Source: Candidatus Cibiobacter qucibialis
Lineage (GTDB): Bacteria; Bacillota; Clostridia; Oscillospirales; Ruminococcaceae
Assembly: GCA_004000625.1 (NCBI GenBank)
Contig: SAUS01000007.1
Location: forward strand, 1-56,522
Direction: 5' to 3'
DNA length: 56,522 nt
The notes below the pieces were generated by a model. The model ran no database searches. It was not told where the DNA came from and saw only the letters and a program-made list of their open reading frames with translations. Shown here in pieces: positions 25,173 to 34,388 of the stretch; the stretch's first letter is position 1; each line of letters starts with the position of its first letter. The position numbers and the translations under genes were made by a program.

Positions 25173-27113
25173 ATGAGCGAGATCCGCAGGGTAAACACCG
25201 GCGATGCGCCGCGCAATGTCTACCATGCTGGTGACGCGCCGCGCACGGTGAACACCGGGCGTACTGTGAAAACAGGCAGTGCGTTGAATCAGGATGAGTA
25301 CGAAGCTGCCCGCCGTCGTGCACAGCAGCTTGCCGCCAATAACACCCGCCGCACCCGCAGCTTTAACCGTGTGCAGCAAACCGATGTTGACCGCTACCGC
25401 GCCGCCCAGCAGAAAGAGCAGGAAGCCCGCGCCGCTGCTGCCCAGCAGCAGGCCCAGGAAGCCCACGCTGCCCGCGAAGCTGCCGCGCGCCAGCAGACCC
25501 AGGCCGCTGCCCAGAGCGAGCAGCCCCTGACCCGCGCCCAGCGCCAGGCGTTGGAGCTGCAGCGCCGCGCCCGCAGCCAGAGCGCACAGGGGGCCACCCG
25601 CACCCAGGTGCGCCGGCTGGATCTGAACGAAACCAAAGGCAGCCGCGCACATTATGATATGAACGCGGATGCAGAGTATCAGGCGCGTGTGGCCCGCCGC
25701 GCTGCCCAAACGGCAGCCCGGCCCGCTGCACCCAAAGCCGCGCCGCAGCAGGAGGACACCGTTATGCAGGCTTCACGCAGCGCCGGGAAACCGGCAGCCG
25801 GAAGCGGAAAATCCGCCGCAGGCAAGAGCGGCAGCAAATCTGCCGCAGGCGGCGGTGGCAAACCGCCCAAGGGCGGCAGCCGCAAAGGCAAAGGCGGCGC
25901 AGGCCCCTATGGCCCGAACGGCAAGAAAAAGAAAAAAGGCGGCTGGTGGAAGGTGTTACTGGGCACCCTGCTGGCCATCGCTGTGATCTTTTTTGGCACG
26001 GTCGTCTTTATCATGCACGCCATTGCACCGTCGGCGGGGTCCATCAGCCTGAACCAGCTGATCAACACTCCCAAAGAGTATGCGGGCAAAGAGTTCAACC
26101 TGCTGGTGGTGGGCATTGACCGCTCCACCGAGACCGGGCAGGAAACCGATTCGCAGGTAGATGACGGCATGACCGACATGATTTTGTACCTGCACTTCAA
26201 CAATGAGACCGGCCAGGTCAAGATGCTGCAGATCCCGCGCAACATCTTTGTTACCACGGATGCCAGCTTCTCCGGCAATTATCAGATCAACGCCATTGCC
26301 AAAACGCAGGGCTCCAACGGCGGCAACAACATCAGCGCGCTGGCCGATGAGATCTATAACATTTTTGGCCTGCATGTGGACGGCTACCTGTCCGTCCGGC
26401 TGGAAGCGCTGACCCAGATCATTGATACCTTCGGCGGCATCAAAGTGTATGTGCCGCAGGAGATGGATTACGGCGGAAGCCACCTGAGCCAGGGTTACCA
26501 GACCATGGACGGCGCGGCGGCAGAGTTCTTCCTGCGTACCCGCCACATTTATGCAGACTCTGACCTGGGCCGCCTGCGCATGCAACGGTACTTCTATGCA
26601 GCGCTGTTCGCCCGTATGCGCAGCATGACGGTGTGGGATATCGCCAAGCTGCTGCCGGTCATTACCAGCCAGATGGAAACTGACCTGAGTTCAACCGAGC
26701 TGGTCAGCGTGGCGGTCAGTATGCTGAAAATTTCCAGCTCCAACATCATGTTCTGCCAGATCCCCGTGTATATGGGTCAGGCCATCAGCTATAACGGCAA
26801 CAGTACCGTTGTGGTGGCAAGGCAGGAAACGGCAGACCTGCTGAACGAGTATTTCCGCGAGAATACCGGCCCGGTGGATGCCAGCCAGCTGAACATTGCA
26901 GGGGATGACGGCCTGTTTGATTTGAGCGGCCTGACGGCATCTGACCCCAGCGTGCAGTTTATGGGAACCCTGAACGAGGAAATTTCCAACGCACAGCAGA
27001 CAAACAACATTGACGGCTCTGACACAACGGACGTTTATGATACCGCAACCCCGGCGCCGGATGACAGCACGGACGGGGACAGCACCGATGGTGACAGCAC
27101 CCCGTCAGAATGA
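25173..27113 (+). CDS. LCP (LytR-CpsA-Psr) family cell-wall polymer ligase
   Basis: This 646-residue protein has an unusually long cytoplasmic N-terminus (about residues 1-255), very rich in Ala, Gln and Arg and then Gly/Lys. One membrane helix follows (WWKVLLGTLLAIAVIFFGTVVFIM, about 256-280). The outer LCP domain begins near residue 305 (FNLLVVGIDRS, DGMTDMILYLHFN, LQIPRNIFV, LRTRHIYADSDLGRLRMQR). LCP enzymes attach teichoic acids or capsule to peptidoglycan. The tail is Asp/Thr/Ser rich. GGGAGG precedes the ATG. Confidence 0.92.
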   Translation: MSEIRRVNTGDAPRNVYHAGDAPRTVNTGRTVKTGSALNQDEYEAARRRAQQLAANNTRRTRSFNRVQQTDVDRYRAAQQKEQEARAAAAQQQAQEAHAAREAAARQQTQAAAQSEQPLTRAQRQALELQRRARSQSAQGATRTQVRRLDLNETKGSRAHYDMNADAEYQARVARRAAQTAARPAAPKAAPQQEDTVMQASRSAGKPAAGSGKSAAGKSGSKSAAGGGGKPPKGGSRKGKGGAGPYGPNGKKKKKGGWWKVLLGTLLAIAVIFFGTVVFIMHAIAPSAGSISLNQLINTPKEYAGKEFNLLVVGIDRSTETGQETDSQVDDGMTDMILYLHFNNETGQVKMLQIPRNIFVTTDASFSGNYQINAIAKTQGSNGGNNISALADEIYNIFGLHVDGYLSVRLEALTQIIDTFGGIKVYVPQEMDYGGSHLSQGYQTMDGAAAEFFLRTRHIYADSDLGRLRMQRYFYAALFARMRSMTVWDIAKLLPVITSQMETDLSSTELVSVAVSMLKISSSNIMFCQIPVYMGQAISYNGNSTVVVARQETADLLNEYFRENTGPVDASQLNIAGDDGLFDLSGLTASDPSVQFMGTLNEEISNAQQTNNIDGSDTTDVYDTATPAPDDSTDGDSTDGDSTPSE

Positions 27114-27139
27114 TAGATCCTGCAACAAAGGAGAATTGA

Positions 27140-27511
27140 ATGGAAAGCAAAGAACTTGCCATCCGTCTGGCCCGCGCGCTGGACGCGAAAAAAGGCTATA
27201 ATATCCGCATCCTGCATGTGGAAAACCTGACCACGGTAACGGATTATTTCGTGATTGCAACCGGCAATTCCACCACCCATGTGGGCGCGCTGGCAGACGA
27301 GGCGGACTTCCAGTTGGGCCGCGCAGGCGTGAACGTGCTGCGCACCGAAGGCCATGACGGCAACCGCTGGGTGCTGTTGGATTACGGCAGCGTGATTGTG
27401 CATGTATTTACGCCGGAAGCCCATGACTTCTATGACCTGGAGCACCTGTGGGCTGACGCCAAGGAGCTGCCCGCCGAAGAATGGGAAGAAAAGCCGGAAG
27501 AGCAGGCATAA
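27140..27511 (+). CDS. rsfS: Ribosomal silencing factor RsfS
   Basis: The 123-residue protein carries the RsfS pattern (LDAKKGYNIRILHVENLTTVTDYFVIATGNSTTHV and DYGSVIVHVFTPEAHDFYDLEHLW). RsfS binds L14 on the 50S subunit and blocks subunit joining in starvation. AAAGGAG precedes the ATG. It lies between the LCP gene and leuS, continuing the nadD-yqeK-rsfS cluster. Confidence 0.96.
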   Translation: MESKELAIRLARALDAKKGYNIRILHVENLTTVTDYFVIATGNSTTHVGALADEADFQLGRAGVNVLRTEGHDGNRWVLLDYGSVIVHVFTPEAHDFYDLEHLWADAKELPAEEWEEKPEEQA

Positions 27512-27526
27512 ACATGGATGCTGGAT

Positions 27527-27633
27527 GGCTCCCCTTGAGGGGAGCTGGCACCCCGAAAGAACATAAAATACAGGGGTGCGTGACGCCGAACCACCACTCA
27601 CCGGCTGCGCCGGAGCTCCCCTCCAGGGGAGCC
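27527..27633. repeat. Palindromic GGCTCCCC repeat in the rsfS-leuS gap
   Basis: Outer arms GGCTCCCC (27527-27534) and GGGGAGCC (27626-27633) enclose inner palindromes (CCCCTTGAGGGG, GGAGCTCCCCTCCAGGGGAG). It occupies most of the 176-base gap. I see no T-box features (no specifier loop, no TGGNACC box) ahead of leuS. Confidence 0.65.
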
Positions 27634-27687
27634 GATGCGGAGCGCAAAAGCACAGTACGCACAAATTTCTGTGGGGAGAGAAGCTTT

Positions 27688-30231
27688 ATGAAATATGATT
27701 TCAAGGCCGTTGAGGCCAAATGGCAAAAGGTATGGCAGGATGAACACACCTTCCATGCTGAGATCGACCATTCCAAACCCAAGTTCTATGCACTGGTAGA
27801 ATTCCCGTACCCGTCTGCGGCCGGCCTGCATGTTGGCCACCCCCGCAGCTATACCGCGCTGGATATTGTGGCACGCAAAAAGCGTCAGTGCGGCTATAAT
27901 GTCCTGTACCCTATGGGCTGGGATGCTTTTGGTCTGCCGACCGAGAACTATGCCCTGAAAAACCACATCAACCCGGAAATCGTGACCGCCAAGAACGTGG
28001 CCCGCTTCAAGAGCCAGCTGCAGGCACTGGGCCTGAGCTTTGACTGGGACCGCGAGATCAACACCACTGACCCCGAATACTACAAGTGGACCCAGTGGAT
28101 CTTCCTGCAGCTGTACAAGCACGGTCTGGCTTATAAAAAGGCTACCACCGTCAACTACTGCACCGGCTGCAAGGTCGTTCTGGCCAACGAGGAAGTTGTG
28201 AACGGCGTGTGCGAGCGCTGCGGCAGCCCCGTTGTGCAGCGCGTGAAGAGCCAGTGGATGCTGAAGATCACCGCTTACGCGGACCGCCTGATCGATGACC
28301 TGGACCAGGTGGATTACATCGACCGTGTCAAGACCCAGCAGCGCAACTGGATCGGCCGCAGCCATGGCGCTGAGGTCAACTTTGAAACCTCTGCCGGTGA
28401 TACCCTGACCGTTTATACCACCCGCGCGGATACCTTGTTCGGCGTTACCTACATGGTCATCTCCCCGGAGCATGCCTACATCAAAAAGTGGATCGATGCC
28501 GGGCTGATCAAGAACGTGGATGCCGTAAAGGTATACCAGGATGAAGCCGCCCGCAAGAGCGACTTTGAGCGTACCGAGCTGAACAAGGAAAAGACCGGCG
28601 TTAAGATCGAGGGCGTGACCGCCATCGACCCCGTTAACGGCGCAGAGGTGCCCATCTTTATCTCTGACTATGTTCTGGCAACTTACGGCACCGGTGCTAT
28701 CATGGCCGTGCCTGCCCACGACAGCCGCGACTGGGAGTTCGCCAAGAAGTTCGGCCTGCCCATCATCGAGGTCGTCAAGGGCAATACCCCGGCCAACCTG
28801 GATGAGGCTGCCTTTACCGATGTTGCCACCGGCACGCTGGTCAACTCCGGCTTCCTGACCGGTTTGTCCGTTGAAGATGCCAAGGAAAAGATGTATGCCT
28901 GGCTGGAAGAAAACCACAAGGGCTGCAAGAAGGTCAACTTCAAGCTGCGTGACTGGGTGTTCAGCCGCCAGCGTTACTGGGGCGAGCCCATCCCCATGGT
29001 ACACTGCGAAAAGTGCGGCTGGCAGCCCATCCCCGAAAGCGAGCTGCCGCTGCGCCTGCCGGAAATTACCGACTTTGAGCCGGGCCCGGACGGCGAAAGC
29101 CCGCTGGCCCGCCACGCCGAGTGGATCAAGACCACCTGCCCGTGCTGCGGCGGCCCCGCTACCCGTGAAACCGATACCATGCCCCAGTGGGCCGGTTCTT
29201 CCTGGTACTTCCTGCGCTATATGGACCCCCACAACAAGGATGCCATCGCCAGCAAGGAAGCCCTGGATTACTGGAGCCCGGTGGACTGGTACAACGGCGG
29301 CATGGAGCACACCACCCTGCATCTGCTGTACAGCCGTTTCTGGCACAAATTCCTGTATGATATCGGCGTAGTGCCCAAGCCAGAACCGTACCAGAAGCGT
29401 ACCTCCCACGGCATGATCCTGGGCCTGAACCCTCATGCCTTTGAAAACCAGCCCGATGCCGAGCGCAAGCGCCTGCTGGCCGAGTACGGCAGCGAAAAGG
29501 CTGCCCGCGAAGCTCTGGTCGAGAAGTACGGCGAAATGGCCGAGCACCCGATCGTCAAGATGTCCAAATCCCTGGGCAACGTTGTTAATCCGGACGATGT
29601 GGTGAACGAGTACGGCGCTGACACCCTGCGCCTGTACGAGATGTTCATTGGCGACTTTGAGAAAGCCGCTCCCTGGAACACCAACTCCATCAAGGGCTGC
29701 AAGCGCTTCCTGGACCGCATCTGGGCACTGAGCGAAAAGCAGGTGGAAGGCGAAGGCTACCGCCCGAAGCTGGAAGCTTTGATCAACCGCACCATTAAGA
29801 AGGTGGGCGAGGACATTGACGCCCTGAAGGCTAATACTGCCATTGCCCAGCTGATGATTTTGGTGAATGCCCTGTACGATGAGGGCGGTGCAACCCGCGC
29901 AGAGTACGAAGTGCTGCTGCAGCTGCTGAACCCGTTTGTTCCCCATATGACCGAGGAACTGTGGCAGCAGATGGGCCACACCGACACCCTGGCTTACCAC
30001 GAGTGGCCGAAGTATGACGAAGCCAAATGCGTGGAGCAGACCATTGAGATTGCTGTTCAGGTGAACGGCAAGGTCAAGGCCCGCCTGAACGTTGCCGCTA
30101 ACATTGAAAGTGCTGACGCCATTGCCGCTGCAAAGGCTGACCCCGCTGTGGCCGAAGCCATTGCAGGCAAGACCATTGCCAAGGAAATTTACGTCAAGGG
30201 CCGCCTGGTCAACATCGCCGTTAAGGGCTGA
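27688..30231 (+). CDS. leuS: Leucyl-tRNA synthetase
   Basis: The 847-residue class I synthetase has the HIGH-type motif HVGHPRSY near residue 47 and the editing domain in the middle. The KMSKS loop is VKMSKSLGN near residue 624, and the C-terminal anticodon domain ends VNIAVKG. The ATG at 27688 follows GGGGAGAG and gives the family N-terminus YDFKAVEAKWQKVW. It is co-directional with the cluster upstream and 10 bases from the glucosyltransferase gene downstream. Confidence 0.98.
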   Translation: MKYDFKAVEAKWQKVWQDEHTFHAEIDHSKPKFYALVEFPYPSAAGLHVGHPRSYTALDIVARKKRQCGYNVLYPMGWDAFGLPTENYALKNHINPEIVTAKNVARFKSQLQALGLSFDWDREINTTDPEYYKWTQWIFLQLYKHGLAYKKATTVNYCTGCKVVLANEEVVNGVCERCGSPVVQRVKSQWMLKITAYADRLIDDLDQVDYIDRVKTQQRNWIGRSHGAEVNFETSAGDTLTVYTTRADTLFGVTYMVISPEHAYIKKWIDAGLIKNVDAVKVYQDEAARKSDFERTELNKEKTGVKIEGVTAIDPVNGAEVPIFISDYVLATYGTGAIMAVPAHDSRDWEFAKKFGLPIIEVVKGNTPANLDEAAFTDVATGTLVNSGFLTGLSVEDAKEKMYAWLEENHKGCKKVNFKLRDWVFSRQRYWGEPIPMVHCEKCGWQPIPESELPLRLPEITDFEPGPDGESPLARHAEWIKTTCPCCGGPATRETDTMPQWAGSSWYFLRYMDPHNKDAIASKEALDYWSPVDWYNGGMEHTTLHLLYSRFWHKFLYDIGVVPKPEPYQKRTSHGMILGLNPHAFENQPDAERKRLLAEYGSEKAAREALVEKYGEMAEHPIVKMSKSLGNVVNPDDVVNEYGADTLRLYEMFIGDFEKAAPWNTNSIKGCKRFLDRIWALSEKQVEGEGYRPKLEALINRTIKKVGEDIDALKANTAIAQLMILVNALYDEGGATRAEYEVLLQLLNPFVPHMTEELWQQMGHTDTLAYHEWPKYDEAKCVEQTIEIAVQVNGKVKARLNVAANIESADAIAAAKADPAVAEAIAGKTIAKEIYVKGRLVNIAVKG

Positions 30232-30241
30232 TCGTTCCCCC

Positions 30242-31927
30242 GTGGCGCGCCAGACATTACAACCTGATACCACCCGGCAAGCCTCCGCACAAGCGGGGGC
30301 TTTGCCCGTATCGGGACAAATTTGGAACAACCTGTGCGGGCTGGCCCGCAGCAAAACGCTGTGGGGTGTGCTGCTGCTGGCAGTTTTGTGGGGGTACGGC
30401 TACGCCATGAACACCCCTGCCGTGGATATGGACGACCTTGCCATTGCCACCTACCAGCAGGGCGGAGAATTTTTGCGCCAGGGCCGCATTACCGTGTGGC
30501 TGCTGCAGGCGCTGACCGGAATCATGACCTACCAGCGCTTTTGGCCGGAGCTGTTTTTTGCCCTCAGCCTGGTGTTGGCGGGCATTCTGCTAGCCGCGGT
30601 GCTGTACACGGCGGCACGGCGGCAGGCAAAACAGCCGGGGGCGCAGCTGCTGGCGGCAGGGCTGCTGCTGTGGCCCTACCATGGCGAAATTTTGATGTAT
30701 TCCAACCAGTGTGGCGTTGGGTTTGGCTACCTGCTGTGCGCGTTGGCATTGGCGCTGGCACTGCCGCACCTGCTGTGCGGCTGGCGGAACAGCCTGCCCG
30801 GTGCCTGCGGCGCAGTGGTCTGCCTGTGTTTTGCACTGGGGTTGTACGAAAGCTTTGCCCCAGTCTGGCTGACGCTGCTGTGCGCCGCCCTGCTGCTGGA
30901 TGCCGCGGCAGCGGAACCCCACAGCCGAAAAGCCGGAAAGATATGGGGCAGCATTCTGCGCGGACTGTGGCCGCTGGCCGCGGCACTGGTGCTGCGCAAA
31001 GGGCTGGCCGCCCTGCTGTGCGCCGCAAACGGCGTGAGCGGGCAGGATGGCACGGCATCCAAAACGATCTTCTGGTTCCAGCGGGACAGCGTGCGGGCTG
31101 CAGTTGTGATCCCTGTACGGGAATGGCTGACCAACTATCTGGCCCGTGCGTTTGGCATTCCGGCGCTGGCCTTGCTGGCACTTGCCAGCTGGGCGGTGGT
31201 GCTGTGGGTCCTGCGGCACCGCGGCGGCAATGGGCGGGCACTGTTTGCGGCGGGGCTGATTGTATCGCAGTTCTCGCTGGGCATCTTGCAGGGCACCGGT
31301 GCCCAGATGGCCCGTGCAGTGCAGTGCTTTGCTGTGTTTGTGCCCTTTGCGGCCTGGCTGTGGCTGGCCCCGGCGCTGGACCGCGGCAAACAGGGCGGAG
31401 CCAAAGCCATCATTTGTGCCGCGCTGGCGGGGGCGATGCTGGCGGTGGAACTGATCTCCCTGACAGGGACGATACGATACAACCGCGACCGCTGGCAGTA
31501 TGAAGAACGCTTGCTGATTAAAACAGCAGATGAACTGAATGACCTGGATCCGGCGGGCACCCTGCCGGTGGCCTTTGTGGGGCAGGCAGAATTAAGCCCC
31601 GAACTGCAGGACCGGCTGGTGATCCCGGCGGCAAACCCGGCGTATAAGGCCGCATACCTGATTTATACCGTGCTGGGCGGCCCGCTGGGGGACCTGGACC
31701 GGTACGAGAACCCGCAGACAATGGTCATCAACTGGGCGCAGGATGCCTTTGGCGGCAAAGAACAGATAGCCCTGCTGATGCAGCAGGTGGGCCGCCCCTG
31801 CGCCCTGGCGGATGCAGACCAGCAGGATGCCGCCGATACCCTGGCCGAGGCAGGCGAAGCCCCGGTTGGGGTAAGCCTGCAGGACGGATACCTGCTGGTG
31901 AACTTTACCGGATGGACCGCCGAATGA
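30242..31927 (+). CDS. GtrII-like membrane glucosyltransferase
   Basis: This roughly 561-residue protein has about ten hydrophobic segments and a hydrophilic C-terminal domain. The first loop MNTPAVDMDDLAI and the block YHGEILMYSNQCGVGFGY resemble the GtrII (Glucos_trans_II) family, which transfers a sugar from an undecaprenyl-phosphate carrier on the outer face of the membrane. The start is inferred: GTG at 30242 is in frame, 10 bases past leuS, with a weak ribosome site. The following GT2 gene makes a GtrB-like partner. Substrate unknown. Confidence 0.72.
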   Translation: MARQTLQPDTTRQASAQAGALPVSGQIWNNLCGLARSKTLWGVLLLAVLWGYGYAMNTPAVDMDDLAIATYQQGGEFLRQGRITVWLLQALTGIMTYQRFWPELFFALSLVLAGILLAAVLYTAARRQAKQPGAQLLAAGLLLWPYHGEILMYSNQCGVGFGYLLCALALALALPHLLCGWRNSLPGACGAVVCLCFALGLYESFAPVWLTLLCAALLLDAAAAEPHSRKAGKIWGSILRGLWPLAAALVLRKGLAALLCAANGVSGQDGTASKTIFWFQRDSVRAAVVIPVREWLTNYLARAFGIPALALLALASWAVVLWVLRHRGGNGRALFAAGLIVSQFSLGILQGTGAQMARAVQCFAVFVPFAAWLWLAPALDRGKQGGAKAIICAALAGAMLAVELISLTGTIRYNRDRWQYEERLLIKTADELNDLDPAGTLPVAFVGQAELSPELQDRLVIPAANPAYKAAYLIYTVLGGPLGDLDRYENPQTMVINWAQDAFGGKEQIALLMQQVGRPCALADADQQDAADTLAEAGEAPVGVSLQDGYLLVNFTGWTAE

Positions 31928-31974
31928 CCGCAATACCCACGATACGAAACTACCATGGGAGGAGTGACCCCCTA

Positions 31975-32943
31975 ATGTTGATCAGCCTGATCGTTCCATG
32001 TTATAACGAAGAAGAAGCCATGCCGCTGTTTTATCAGGAAGCGGCCCGTGTGGCGGCACAGATGGAAAAGAGCCACGGCGCAGAATTTGAGATGATTTTT
32101 GTGGATGATGGCTCCAAAGACGGCACCCTGCGCGTGGCGCGGGAGCTGCACGATGCCGACCCGCGTGTGCGTTACGTTTCCTTCAGCCGCAATTTTGGCA
32201 AGGAAGCAGGTATTTATGCGGGCCTGAAAGCGGCCAAGGGTGATTATGTCGCCACGCTGGACGCTGACCTGCAGGACCCGCCTGCGCTGCTGCCGGATAT
32301 GCTGGATGCCCTGCTGACCGGTGATTATGACTGCGCGGCTACCCGCCGCACCACCCGCGAGGGTGAACCCCCGGTGCGCAGCTGGTTTGCCCGGATGTTT
32401 TACCGCATCATCAATAAAATGTCGGATACCGAGATAGTAGACGGCGCACGGGATTTCCGCCTGATGAGCCGCCGCATGGTGGATGCCGTGCTGGAAATGT
32501 CGGAGTATAACCGTTTTTCCAAGGGCATTTTCAGCTGGGTGGGCTTTAAGACCAAGTGGTTTGCCTACCAGAACGTGGAGCGCGTGGCAGGCCAGACCAA
32601 GTGGAACTTCTGGAGCCTGTTCAAGTATTCCATTGAGGGCATTGTGGGATTTTCGACCCAGCCGCTGGTTATGGCGGCGCTGGCGGGCGTGATCTTCTGC
32701 CTGGCGGCATTTGTGGGCATTATTTTTGTTGTAGTGCGTGCTCTGATTTTTGGCGATCCGACCGCGGGCTGGCCCAGCATGGTCTGCATTATGCTGCTGT
32801 GCAGCGGCGTGCAGCTGTTCTGCCTTGGCATTGTGGGCGAGTACCTGGCCAAAACTTATCTGGAAGTGAAGCACCGCCCCATCTACATTACGCGGGAAAC
32901 TGAGCAGGACCGCGATGAGCGCAAACCGGCACAGCAGAAATGA
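31975..32943 (+). CDS. GtrB/DPM1-like family 2 glycosyltransferase
   Basis: The 322-residue protein has a GT-A domain (LISLIVPCYNEEEAMPLF, IFVDDGSKDGTL, TLDADLQDPP as the DxD region, NRFSKGIFSWVGF) and two C-terminal membrane helices. This is the build of enzymes that charge undecaprenyl phosphate with a sugar, such as GtrB. GGAGGAG precedes the ATG at 31975. Its stop overlaps the next gene in ATGA, so the MATE protein is translationally coupled. Confidence 0.9.
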   Translation: MLISLIVPCYNEEEAMPLFYQEAARVAAQMEKSHGAEFEMIFVDDGSKDGTLRVARELHDADPRVRYVSFSRNFGKEAGIYAGLKAAKGDYVATLDADLQDPPALLPDMLDALLTGDYDCAATRRTTREGEPPVRSWFARMFYRIINKMSDTEIVDGARDFRLMSRRMVDAVLEMSEYNRFSKGIFSWVGFKTKWFAYQNVERVAGQTKWNFWSLFKYSIEGIVGFSTQPLVMAALAGVIFCLAAFVGIIFVVVRALIFGDPTAGWPSMVCIMLLCSGVQLFCLGIVGEYLAKTYLEVKHRPIYITRETEQDRDERKPAQQK

Positions 32944-34283
32944 GCGCCATGCAGGATATGACCAAAGGCGGCGCGGCGGGGCATCTGCTGCGCTATGCCG
33001 TGCCGCTGATGCTGGGCAACTGGTTCCAGCTGGCGTATAACGCGGTGGATTCCATCATTGCGGGGCGGTTCATCGGCAAGGATGCCCTGGCGGCCGAGGG
33101 CATTGCGGGCCCGGTGATGAACCTGGTTATTCTGGGAATTACCGGTGTCTGCCTGGGGGCCGGAGTGCTGATGAGCGAGTTCTTTGGCGCAAAGGACGGC
33201 GAAAGCCTGCGCCGGAAACTGGCCACCACCGTGCTTTCCGGCACGGCGGCATGCACAGTGGTGGCATTGCTGGGGGTATTATTCACCCCGGCGATTCTGC
33301 AGGCCTGTGCGGTTCCGCAGGAGATTTTTGCGATCACGGCCATCTATCTGCGCATTACCTTTTTGGGGGCACCGTTCACCTGCTTTTACAATGCGTTGGC
33401 GGCGGGGTTCAAAAGTGTGGGCGATGCCCGAACGCCGCTGCGCTTTTTGATGGTATCGGCCATTTTGAACGCAGCGCTGGACCTGATCTTTATCGGCGGG
33501 CTGGGCTTTGGCATTGTATGCTCCGCCATGACAACGGTGATTGCCGAAGCGTTCAGCGCCGTGTTGGCCGGGTGGTGGCTGTGGACCAAAACGCCGGAAC
33601 TCTGCCCCCGGCGGGGCCAGTGGCGCGTTGACCGCAGCCTGCTGGGCCGCACGCTGCAATATGGCGGGGTATCCGCTTTGCAGCAGGCCGTGCAGCCAAT
33701 CGGCAAAGTGCTCATCCAGGGGCAGGTGAATGCCTTGGGTGTGGAAGTGATCGCTGCGTTCAATGCGGTGACGCGCATTGACGATTTTGCCTGTATCCCC
33801 GAACAGAGCATTGCCCAGGGCATTACCACCTACATTGCCCAGAACCGCGGCGCGGGCAGGCAGGACCGCATTAGACGCGGATTTGCGGTGGGCCTTGGGA
33901 TGGAAGCCGCGTATTGGATGCTGATCGGCGGGGTGGTGACTCTGTTCAAGACCCCGCTGGCCGCAATGTTTGTGACAGGGGAGGGCGCTGACCGGGTGAT
34001 CGCTTTGGCGGTGCAGTACCTGGGAACGATGGCACTGTTCTACCTGCTGCCCGCCATGACGAACGGATTCCAAGGGTATTACCGCGGCATGGGCAACATG
34101 CCGATGACTTTGCTGGGCACGCTGATCCAGGCCAGCCTGCGTGTGGTGACGACCTGCATTTTGGCGCCGCGGATGGGGATGTATGGCATTGCCTTTGCCT
34201 GCGCCACCGGCTGGTGCGTGATGCTAATGGTGGAAGTTCCATTTTACTTTTGGCAAAAAGCGCGAAGAAATCTTGACATTTGA
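32940..34283 (+). CDS. MATE family transporter coupled to glycosyltransferases
   Basis: This 447-residue protein has twelve predicted helices of the MATE family (PLMLGNWFQLAYNAVDSIIAGRFIG, GAGVLMSEFFGAKDG, GGVSALQQAVQPIGKVLIQGQVNALG). The family exports drugs, but it belongs to the same MOP superfamily as lipid-linked sugar flippases. Its overlap with a GtrB-like gene and proximity to a GtrII-like gene make a flippase or export role in surface glycosylation plausible, by inference only. The promoter of the next gene lies in its last codons. Confidence 0.9.
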   Translation: MSAMQDMTKGGAAGHLLRYAVPLMLGNWFQLAYNAVDSIIAGRFIGKDALAAEGIAGPVMNLVILGITGVCLGAGVLMSEFFGAKDGESLRRKLATTVLSGTAACTVVALLGVLFTPAILQACAVPQEIFAITAIYLRITFLGAPFTCFYNALAAGFKSVGDARTPLRFLMVSAILNAALDLIFIGGLGFGIVCSAMTTVIAEAFSAVLAGWWLWTKTPELCPRRGQWRVDRSLLGRTLQYGGVSALQQAVQPIGKVLIQGQVNALGVEVIAAFNAVTRIDDFACIPEQSIAQGITTYIAQNRGAGRQDRIRRGFAVGLGMEAAYWMLIGGVVTLFKTPLAAMFVTGEGADRVIALAVQYLGTMALFYLLPAMTNGFQGYYRGMGNMPMTLLGTLIQASLRVVTTCILAPRMGMYGIAFACATGWCVMLMVEVPFYFWQKARRNLDI

Positions 34284-34300
34284 GAAAAAAATGCTATACT
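34273..34300 (+). promoter_or_regulatory. Strong promoter of the surface protein gene
   Basis: Consensus TTGACA and TGC-TATACT are 16 bases apart, overlapping the 3' end of the MATE gene. The transcript would have an 80-base 5' leader containing a small inverted repeat (GAATAT...ATATTC). Confidence 0.8.
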
Positions 34301-34388
34301 GCTATTATTGATAGTTCTAATGAACCATCAGCTAATATGGGGTGCATTAAAGAATATACATTCCAATATTCAAATAGGAAGAAAGAAG

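Noticed and set aside
27512..27687. T-box riboswitch ahead of leuS
   Set aside because: The gap is filled by a palindromic repeat; no TGGNACC box and no terminator before the start codon.
27598..30354. 918-codon minus-strand open frame opposite leuS
   Set aside because: Antisense of leuS with no domain pattern of its own.
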